DNA from: a bacterium | GTDB lineage: Bacteria > AUK180 | DNA: 5,269 bases | Assembly (NCBI GenBank): GCA_021162505.1 | Contig: JAGGYO010000216.1 | Location: 1-5,269 of the forward strand | Reading direction: 5' to 3' | The notes under the pieces: model-generated | Told to the model about the DNA's origin: nothing | The model's input: only the letters and a program-made list of their open reading frames with translations | The model's database searches: none | Program-made: the position numbers and the translations under genes | Shown here: piece by piece, positions 1 to 4,104 of the stretch | How the letters are laid out: each line of letters opens with the position of its first letter | Numbering within the stretch: the first letter of the stretch is position 1

Positions 1-159
1 GGTATATTCGGGAAATATGTGAGGGGAGAGAATAAGAAAAATTTTGAATTAAAAAGGTATTTAGAGAAACGACTTGGCTTAAAAATTGATTTAGTTACTT
101 CTAAAACATTGAAACCCTATATATCCATATCAGGGAAGAATGAATTAAAATATTTATGA
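1..159 (+). CDS. MNT-like nucleotidyltransferase domain protein, C-terminal end (5' cut by window)
   Basis: The open frame from base 1 gives 52 residues before TGA at 157-159. The order of motifs is that of minimal nucleotidyltransferases (MNT, the MntA antitoxin family): an FGKYVRGE segment near residues 3-10, then a helix ending RYLEKRLG, then KIDLVTSKTLKPYI. In family members the first motif is usually FGSxARGE, followed about ten residues later by an Asp-x-Asp metal-binding pair. Here Ser is replaced by Lys, and the helix follows directly after GENKKN, so the Asp-x-Asp stretch seems to be deleted in frame. MNT antitoxins inactivate HepT toxins by adding AMP to a tyrosine; this copy would probably be catalytically dead. 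The next frame starts in an ATGA overlap, as in real mntA-hepT pairs. The family call rests on remembered motifs, and the N-terminus is outside the window. Confidence 0.6.
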   Translation, partial: GIFGKYVRGENKKNFELKRYLEKRLGLKIDLVTSKTLKPYISISGKNELKYL

Positions 160-281
160 AAAGAGACTATAGAGATGATCTATATGATATATTAAATGCA
201 ATAGAAAGTATAAAAGAGTTTATAAGAGATTATGATTGCTATGAATTTGAAAAAAATGACAAAAATGAAAGTAAAAAGTAA
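156..281 (+). pseudogene. Truncated HepT-like (DUF86) toxin gene
   Basis: ATG at 156-158 overlaps the stop of the preceding frame (ATGA), and the frame ends at TAA 279-281 after only 41 residues. The beginning, MKRDYRDDLYDILNAIESIKEF, matches the first helix of HepT-like proteins (HEPN superfamily, DUF86), which are normally about 110-140 residues long. The HEPN catalytic R-x4-6-H motif lies near the C-terminus of the family and is absent here. Similarity fades at about residue 36, after which the frame reads Lys-, Asn- and Glu-rich codons that merge into a low-complexity AAAGTAAAAAAGTAAA tract. I read this as the 5' remnant of a toxin gene cut by deletion or insertion, leaving no ribonuclease site. 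A real short peptide cannot be excluded. Confidence 0.55.
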
Positions 282-301
282 AAAAGTAAACCCCCGTCCC
301 C
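271..301 (+). repeat. Low-complexity GTAAA tract followed by CCCCCGTCCCC, possible element end
   Basis: Three near-copies of GTAAAAA run into an 11-base block, CCCCCGTCCCC (291-301), which stands out sharply in this AT-rich sequence. The tract lies exactly where HepT similarity ends and five bases before the queE start. I have the impression of meeting the same combination near scars of mobile elements in other genomes, but that is from memory. No terminal inverted repeat or target duplication can be shown within this window. Confidence 0.3.
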
Positions 302-307
302 ATAAAT

Positions 308-925
308 ATGATGAAAGTTAATGAGATCTACATTTCCTTACAAGGTGAGGGTCCCCATGCAGGTATGAGGACCATTTTTTTACGATTGACAGGGTGTAAT
401 TTAAGATGTCCCTATTGTGATACGAAATACGCCTTTGACGAAGGTATGGAGATGGAAATAGAGGATTTGGTAAAAAAACTTGAAAACGAACCTTATATTA
501 CCATTACCGGGGGTGAACCCTTATTACAAAACGATGAATTATGCGAACTCATTAAAGGATTGCGCGGCAATAAAATAGAGATACAGACCAATGGAACCCT
601 TGATATCTTCCATGATTTTGAAAATGTGATTTGGGCAATGGATATCAAGACACCTTCTTCTCAAGGGTTCTTTTGCGAAAATAATATTGCAAAATTAATG
701 GAAAATGATTGGATCAATTTTGTTATATCGGACAAAAAGGATCTTGATTTCGCAATGGATATATTGAAAAGATACGAATTTCCCACAAAACAGATCTATT
801 TTACACCATCATACAATGTTCTGCCTTATGATGAACTTGCAGAATGGATACTTGAAAATGATCTTAATGTTCGACTGGGAATTCAATTACATAGGTTAAT
901 ATGGGGTGAGGAGCGAAAACGATGA
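308..925 (+). CDS. queE: 7-carboxy-7-deazaguanine synthase (radical SAM)
   Basis: QueE is a radical-SAM enzyme that rearranges 6-carboxy-5,6,7,8-tetrahydropterin into 7-carboxy-7-deazaguanine, the third step towards preQ0 and queuosine. In the 205-residue product, SLQGEGPHAG (10-19) is the conserved N-terminal loop. Cys30, Cys34 and Cys37 form the CX3CX2C site for the 4Fe-4S cluster, followed by Asp38-Thr39, where family members bind Mg2+. TGGEP (67-71) is the SAM-binding motif, and TNG (94-96), MDIKTPSS (111-118) and the C-terminal QLHRLIWG (193-200) are also typical. Length is normal for the family. Two adjacent ATGs (308 and 311) could start; family N-termini usually read MKVNEI, which favours 311. 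There is no Shine-Dalgarno sequence upstream, only a C-rich tract. The gene overlaps queC by 4 bases (ATGA). No preQ1 riboswitch is visible. Confidence 0.95.
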   Translation: MMKVNEIYISLQGEGPHAGMRTIFLRLTGCNLRCPYCDTKYAFDEGMEMEIEDLVKKLENEPYITITGGEPLLQNDELCELIKGLRGNKIEIQTNGTLDIFHDFENVIWAMDIKTPSSQGFFCENNIAKLMENDWINFVISDKKDLDFAMDILKRYEFPTKQIYFTPSYNVLPYDELAEWILENDLNVRLGIQLHRLIWGEERKR

Positions 926-1596
926 AAAAAGCAGTTGTTGTATTATCTGGCGGTATGGATTCAGCGGTTTGTACTGCATATGCAAAGAACAAGGGTTATG
1001 AACTCTATTTAATGCATTTGAATTATGGACAATTAACTGAAAAGAGGGAAGAAAAGGCATTTAATGAACTTGCTGATCTTTACAGTGCAAAAGACAGATT
1101 GGTTTTGGATGTGGATTTTTTTAAGACCATTGGCGGGTCATCTTTAATAGGTGATGGAGAGATACCGGTAGATTCATCGGAAAATGAAATGAAGAATAGG
1201 GGAGTGGGGGAGTTACCTTCCACTTATGTTCCATTTAGGAACGGCATAATAATAAGTTTGGCAGTTGCATGGGCGGAAAAACTCAATGCACAAAAGGTCT
1301 TTATAGGCGCCATAGAAGCGGACTCTTCGGGTTATCCGGATTGCAGAGAGGGTTTCTATGGTTATTTGAACAAAGCGTTACAGATAGGAACAAAGAACGG
1401 TATTGAGATCGAAACACCATTGATGGAACTTTCAAAAAGTGATGTTGTAAAATTAGGTCAGGAACTGGGCGTACCATTCGAATTGACCTGGTCCTGCTAT
1501 CAAAATGAGGAAAAACCGTGCGGTAAGTGTGAATCCTGTATATTGAGAGCAAAAGGATTTAAAGAAGCTGGGATAATCGATCCCTTAATAAAGTAA
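922..1596 (+). CDS. queC: 7-cyano-7-deazaguanine synthase (preQ0 synthase)
   Basis: QueC is a cytosolic ATP-dependent enzyme that converts 7-carboxy-7-deazaguanine, the product of QueE, with ammonia into preQ0. The 224-residue product has the N-type ATP pyrophosphatase loop SGGMDS (9-14), then LNYGQ (33-37), STYVPFRNG (100-108) and YPDCREGF (138-145). Four C-terminal cysteines, Cys192, Cys200, Cys203 and Cys206, form the zinc site. All key residues are present and the length is normal, so this is a canonical QueC rather than one of the QueC-like paralogues found in some defence systems. The start is fixed by a strong ribosome binding site, GGGGTGAGGAG (903-913), eight bases before ATG 922, and by the ATGA overlap with queE, which implies translational coupling. 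A methyltransferase gene follows after one base. Confidence 0.96.
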   Translation: MKKAVVVLSGGMDSAVCTAYAKNKGYELYLMHLNYGQLTEKREEKAFNELADLYSAKDRLVLDVDFFKTIGGSSLIGDGEIPVDSSENEMKNRGVGELPSTYVPFRNGIIISLAVAWAEKLNAQKVFIGAIEADSSGYPDCREGFYGYLNKALQIGTKNGIEIETPLMELSKSDVVKLGQELGVPFELTWSCYQNEEKPCGKCESCILRAKGFKEAGIIDPLIK

Positions 1597-1597
1597 T

Positions 1598-2152
1598 ATG
1601 AATTGGCTGGAAAAAGAAGGTATTGAATTTTTAAAAAAGGTTGGGATACGATCTGATTTTAAAGTTCTGGATTTCGGATGTAATGAAGGTGATTATACTA
1701 TTCCGGCTTCCATTATTACAAAGGATAAGGGTAGTGTCATTGCAATAGACATTGATAAAAGTAGCTTTGAGGTTATTAAGAGCTATTCTAATAATATTGG
1801 TTTAAATAATATCATATACTTATTAAATGACAAGAATAACTTTGATCTGAATATTCAAGATTATTCCGTTGATTTTGTAATGGCTTATGATGTATTACAT
1901 TATTTCGAATTATCAAAAAGAACAGAACTTTATAACGAATTTACAAGGGTCTTAAAATCAGGAGGTATCTTTTCAGTATTCCCGAAACATACAAAGAATG
2001 ATTCCCCGAATAACAATCTTGCAAATATAACAACAAATGTTTTAATAAAAGAGATAGCAAATTCAGGTTTTACCCTTTCTAAAAAGGTGTGCGGAAAACT
2101 AAATCATTACGGTAATATCGAGCATAATTGTGTTTATAACTTTATTAACTAG
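1598..2152 (+). CDS. Small class I SAM-dependent methyltransferase, substrate unknown
   Basis: The 184-residue product has the Rossmann-type motifs of class I methyltransferases (Methyltransf_11/25/31-like). Motif I is VLDFGCNEGDYT (23-34), in which GCNEG replaces the usual GxGxG. Acidic residues end strand 2 in VIAIDID (Asp51, Asp53). Motif IV is DFVMAYDVLHYF (92-103), and a motif VI-like VLKSGGIFSVF lies at 118-128. It is a single compact domain without signal peptide or membrane segment, so cytosolic. It begins one base after the queC stop, has no ribosome binding site of its own (the upstream bases are the A- and T-rich queC end) and is probably translated by coupling with queC. The substrate cannot be read from the sequence. 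The layout invites a link to deazaguanine or tRNA modification, but such generic methyltransferases also act on quinones, arsenite or small metabolites. Confidence 0.85.
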   Translation: MNWLEKEGIEFLKKVGIRSDFKVLDFGCNEGDYTIPASIITKDKGSVIAIDIDKSSFEVIKSYSNNIGLNNIIYLLNDKNNFDLNIQDYSVDFVMAYDVLHYFELSKRTELYNEFTRVLKSGGIFSVFPKHTKNDSPNNNLANITTNVLIKEIANSGFTLSKKVCGKLNHYGNIEHNCVYNFIN

Positions 2153-2237
2153 TTAAAAGATTCAAATGTTCAAAAGTTTAAAGGTTATTAATATAGTAAA
2201 TAGTGAATAGTAAGTTGGAAATAGTGAAAATTGTAGG

Positions 2238-2255
2238 GGTCGTTCGTGAACGACC
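2238..2255. repeat. Perfect palindromic hairpin, 8-bp arms
   Basis: GGTCGTTC (2238-2245) and GAACGACC (2248-2255) are exact reverse complements separated by GT. It is GC-richer than its surroundings. There is no T-run after it on the plus strand, so it is not a standard terminator. It is the first of three hairpins in a row and looks like a dispersed palindromic repeat unit. Confidence 0.6.
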
Positions 2256-2271
2256 TATTATTTCGGAGTTT

Positions 2272-2292
2272 ACCCCGAACTTGTTTCGGGGT
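2272..2292. repeat. Hairpin with 8-bp arms ACCCCGAA/TTCGGGGT
   Basis: ACCCCGAA (2272-2279) pairs exactly with TTCGGGGT (2285-2292) around a five-base loop, CTTGT. It is followed after one base by a third hairpin. No T-run follows, so a mobile palindromic repeat is more likely than a terminator. Confidence 0.6.
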
Positions 2293-2293
2293 C

Positions 2294-2314
2294 ATTCCGT
2301 GCTTGACACTGAAT
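2294..2314. repeat. Near-palindromic hairpin ATTCCGTG/CACTGAAT
   Basis: ATTCCGTG (2294-2301) and CACTGAAT (2307-2314) pair at seven of eight positions around CTTGA. The mismatch (T where G would pair, at 2310) suggests an old, decaying copy. The word CATTCCGTGCTTGACAC resembles dispersed intergenic repeats I have met in several bacterial genomes. That similarity is from memory and unverified. Confidence 0.5.
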
Positions 2315-2640
2315 CTATTTTTACTCAAATCTTTATTTCCTCATCTACTCATACACTCATAAACCCATTTTCCCATTTCCTCATCCCACTGCTTTCGTTG
2401 ACTCTCAATTGTCCCTTGTCCATAGGCGATTATTTTTCCTTTAAACCTCTTAACTTCTCAACTTTTGAACAAAATATTTTAGAGGGGGAACAGGGGAGAA
2501 ATGATTTTTTTAAAACTATTATTCCCCTTTCAATTTATTTTTATATTTTCAATATATTACCAGTATTATTATACATAAAATCATATTTTAAGAAAATACA
2601 AGCATATACAGATATCCCTTTTAAGGAGAAAGGCGCTTAG

Positions 2641-2924
2641 AAGCCGTATTTGAAGGTCGCCGTTTTAAGCTCCTATTAATAGGGCATTTATGAGCAATGA
2701 AACCACAAATATTGAATATATTATTATTTTGATGTTTTTTTTAAGGATCTAAAACTATTTACTTTGCTTATATCAAGTATATATTTAAATGAAAGATAAT
2801 ATTACCATTTTAATATTAAAAATATAATCCTTTTTCTTATTTCAAAACATAATAATTATTTTTATATAATATTTAAAGATCATGATGGGAATAAAAAACA
2901 GTGCAAGAATCTTGATAAACCATA
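2641..2924. other. AT-rich spacer without a recognisable gene
   Basis: Mostly A and T, with no plausible reading frame. It holds a perfect 12-base palindrome, CCTATTAATAGG (2672-2683), and a weak AT hairpin, TAATATT/AATATTA (2797-2803 and 2812-2818), followed by a T-rich run (TCCTTTTTCTT). I see no RNA gene or promoter I could defend. Confidence 0.5.
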
Positions 2925-2959
2925 ACGAATGTTATATTCGCGAAATATGGATACTTCGT
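2925..2959. repeat. Imperfect inverted repeat centred on TTCGCGAA, next to the dif-like site
   Basis: The centre TTCGCGAA (2937-2944) is a perfect 8-base palindrome. With a one-base bulge the pairing continues into ATA/TAT, and after an internal loop ACGAA (2925-2929) pairs with TTCGT (2955-2959). The whole 35-base dyad ends 19 bases before the dif-like site. It could be a protein-binding operator or an accessory site for recombination; neither can be shown. Confidence 0.4.
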
Positions 2960-2978
2960 GATTATTGTTGTATAATCT

Positions 2979-3006
2979 ACTTCCGATAATGTATATTATG
3001 TAAAGT
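2979..3006 (+). other. dif: dif-like XerC/XerD recombination site (28 bp)
   Basis: The site has the exact dif layout. There is an 11-base XerC-side arm ACTTCCGATAA (2979-2989), a six-base centre TGTATA (2990-2995) and an 11-base XerD-side arm TTATGTAAAGT (2996-3006). The arms are imperfect inverted copies, 8 of 11 positions. Compared by eye with the Bacillus subtilis dif as I remember it, 24 of 28 positions agree. The centre TGTATA and the TTATGT start of the XerD arm are the same as in Escherichia coli dif. At such sites the tyrosine recombinases XerC and XerD resolve chromosome dimers at division, usually in the replication terminus. Some phages, integrative elements and plasmids carry copies too. 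It lies in a gene-free region, as expected. Confidence 0.82.
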
Positions 3007-3031
3007 AACGTTGATGAAATATGTAAATACC

Positions 3032-3060
3032 TGTGGAAAACTATGGTTTTTTGTGGATTA
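3032..3060 (-). promoter_or_regulatory. Two near-consensus DnaA-box-like 9-mers
   Basis: TGTGGAAAA (3032-3040) and TGTGGATTA (3052-3060) each match the reverse complement of the DnaA box TTATCCACA at 8 of 9 positions, in the same orientation and 20 bases apart. They start 26 bases after the dif-like site. Two weak boxes in AT-rich DNA can arise by chance, and no further boxes or origin structure are visible, so this is a tentative note only. Confidence 0.2.
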
Positions 3061-3069
3061 AAATAATAA

Positions 3070-3330
3070 CCAGTTCAAAGGTTCCAAGGTTCAACGTTCA
3101 AAAGTTTCAAGTATTTTCATCCTCAAACTTGAAACCTTAAACTCCAAACTTCTAGATGTTTCGCTATACCTCAACATGACGCTCAAGGATTATTGAGAGC
3201 CCTACACCACTTTGTGGTTCTTGATGACTTTCGTTTTTATAACTGTCAACTATCAATTGTTTTAAATTGTCCATTATACATTTTCAATTGCAAATTGCTT
3301 TCACTATTCCCTATCTTATACACTATTATC
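3070..3330. repeat. Non-coding mosaic of degenerate short-word repeats (block B)
   Basis: The block begins with five stuttered copies of a word like GTTCAAAGG (3072-3111) and an inverted pair, GTTTCAAG/CTTGAAAC (3104-3111 and 3128-3135). Next come CTTAAACTCCAAACTTC (3136-3152) and a segment that on the minus strand reads CGTCATGTTGAGG...CGAAACATC. After that are CTGTCAACTATCAATTG (3243 onward) with further CAATTG and AAATTG words, and CACTATTCCCTATCTTATAC (3303 onward). The 12-mer GTTCAAAAGTTT occurs here (3096-3107) and in block A (2168-2179). No reading frame or RNA gene is supported. Confidence 0.55.
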
Positions 3331-3545
3331 CAATATAATAATACTTAAATACGATGACCTTCAAATTTCGTTTCTAAGCTCCAAAGTCAATCATTGGTAT
3401 TGCCTTGTATGTCCGCTTTATCTTCAACACTATTTATTCACGCTTTTCAGATCCTTTAATCGCAATTCAGAGGTTTTATCGTTACTTTTATAGAATTAAG
3501 TAATTATTGAATAAATTAAAATAGACAGAAAGAATGTGTTCATAA
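3331..3545. other. Spacer with nothing recognised
   Basis: No open frame of useful length, no hairpin followed by a T-run, and no clear repeat apart from scattered AT words. It separates repeat block B from the promoter-like sequence of the next gene. Confidence 0.4.
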
Positions 3546-3547
3546 TT

Positions 3548-3575
3548 TTGTTTATTTTCAGAATTATGTTATATT
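3548..3575 (+). promoter_or_regulatory. Possible sigma-70-type promoter for the DUF4870 gene
   Basis: TTGTTT (3548-3553) and TATATT (3570-3575) are separated by 16 bases and lie 20 bases before the start codon, which would give a very short leader. The AT-rich surroundings make chance matches likely, but some promoter is needed here, since the nearest upstream gene on this strand ends more than 1.4 kb earlier. Confidence 0.4.
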
Positions 3576-3594
3576 GATCTATTAAGGAGTTGAT

Positions 3595-3930
3595 ATGGAC
3601 CAAAATTCTAATACATGGGCATCAATTGTTCATTTTTCACAATTTTTAGCATACATTGTTCCGGTGCTTGGAATAGTTGCACCAATAATAATTTGGCAGA
3701 TTAAAAAAGACGATCCCTTTATTGATTTTCATGGAAAAGAAGCCGTCAATTTTGTCATTACACAGTTTATTATAGGCCTCATTTGTGGATTATTGGTATT
3801 AATTGGAATTGGTATTATATTATTGGCATTATTTGGAATATATGTTATTATCTATATCGTTATTGTTGGTATCAAAGCTTCCCAAGGTGAATATTATCAA
3901 TATCCATTTTGTATAAGATTGATAAAATAA
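3595..3930 (+). CDS. Small DUF4870/Tic20-like membrane protein
   Basis: The 111-residue product begins with a short polar segment and then has WASIVHFSQFLAYIVPVLG (8-26), a polar linker with KKDDPFIDFHGKEAVNF (37-53) and two closely spaced hydrophobic stretches. About three membrane helices are predicted by eye: 10-34, 50-73 and 75-95. The WASIVHFSQ start, the I-I-W-x-x-K-K-D-D loop and the FHGKEAVNF motif are hallmarks of the DUF4870 family, which resembles Tic20. Its length of about 110 residues is typical. The function is unknown and it is expected in the cytoplasmic membrane. The start at ATG 3595 is set by AAGGAG (3584-3589), five bases upstream. It stands alone, with its own promoter-like sequence, and converges on the TPR gene. 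Confidence 0.88.
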   Translation: MDQNSNTWASIVHFSQFLAYIVPVLGIVAPIIIWQIKKDDPFIDFHGKEAVNFVITQFIIGLICGLLVLIGIGIILLALFGIYVIIYIVIVGIKASQGEYYQYPFCIRLIK

Positions 3931-3971
3931 AGAGTATTAATAATTCCTATATTGCTATAATAAACACTCAT

Positions 3972-3994
3972 AATATAAAAACATATTTTATATT
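3972..3994. terminator. AT-only hairpin after the DUF4870 gene, weak terminator candidate
   Basis: AATATAAAA (3972-3980) pairs exactly with TTTTATATT (3986-3994) around ACATA, 41 bases after the DUF4870 stop. There is no G+C in the stem and the following bases are C-rich (CACTCCCC), not a T-run, so it is at best a weak terminator on the plus strand. Confidence 0.3.
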
Positions 3995-4066
3995 CACTCC
4001 CCTTTTCCTCTCCCCTGTTTTATTTAATTATCATAAATATATTTACTTTTAGCTGTCTACTAATTT

Positions 4067-4101
4067 AGTTTTAATTTTTATATATATTAAAAATTAAAGC
4101 T
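4067..4101. terminator. Long AT hairpin between convergent genes, possible bidirectional terminator
   Basis: TTTAATTTTTA (4070-4080) and TAAAAATTAAA (4088-4098) are exact reverse complements around a TATATAT loop. The stem extends outward through a G-T pair to AG/CT (4067-4101), about 14 bp in all. It lies three bases beyond the TPR gene's stop codon on the minus strand, and downstream of the DUF4870 gene on the plus strand. It has T-runs within its arms but no GC-rich base. Position favours a shared terminator; composition is atypical. Confidence 0.4.
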
Positions 4102-4104
4102 TTA

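Larger units (their letters stand above)
2157..2470. repeat. Non-coding mosaic of degenerate short-word repeats (block A)
   Basis: This stretch is built of imperfectly repeated short words: TTCAAATGTTCAAAAGTTTAAA (2161 onward), ATAGTAAATAGTGAATAGTAAG (2194 onward), then three hairpins (2238-2314), a CTCATCTACTCATACACTCAT-like run (2340-2386), CTCAATTGTCCCTTGTCC (2403-2420) and CTTAACTTCTCAACTTTTGAAC (2449-2470). The outer ends carry an exact 11-base inverted pair, GTTCAAAAGTT (2168-2178) and AACTTTTGAAC (2460-2470). The long open frame across it (2203-2640) translates these repeats and does not look like a protein. The words recur in the block on the other side of the dif-like site. Confidence 0.6.

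Noticed and set aside
160..307. preQ1 or other riboswitch ahead of queE
   Set aside because: The stretch is the HepT remnant plus a low-complexity tract. No preQ1-type stem-loop with an A-rich tail and no terminator hairpin is visible.
1301..1552. Minus-strand open frame of 83 codons
   Set aside because: It lies entirely inside queC, whose protein is well conserved, and is a shadow frame with no motif.
2501..2578. Possible 25-residue hydrophobic peptide with AGGGGAG (2492-2498) before its ATG
   Set aside because: The spacing to the ATG is only two bases, and the peptide is just Phe, Ile and Tyr codons from AT-rich DNA. Nothing else supports expression.
2203..2640. Open frame of 145 codons downstream of the methyltransferase
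   Set aside because: It starts at GTG without a ribosome binding site, and its first half merely translates hairpins and stuttered short words. Composition is unlike the neighbouring proteins and no motif is visible. A hydrophobic stretch near the end comes from AT-rich DNA.
2882..2989. Open frame of 35 codons starting ATGATG
   Set aside because: No ribosome binding site and no recognisable motif, and it runs through the inverted repeat into the XerC arm of the dif-like site.
3070..3330. CRISPR array
   Set aside because: The repeated words are about 8-12 bases, imperfect and unevenly spaced, with no constant repeat and spacer lengths.
3557..3580. Second XerD-arm-like word (TTATGTTATAT) upstream of the DUF4870 gene
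   Set aside because: It resembles an XerD arm alone, but the bases where a XerC arm should lie show no match. The word overlaps the -10-like sequence, so a promoter is the simpler reading.
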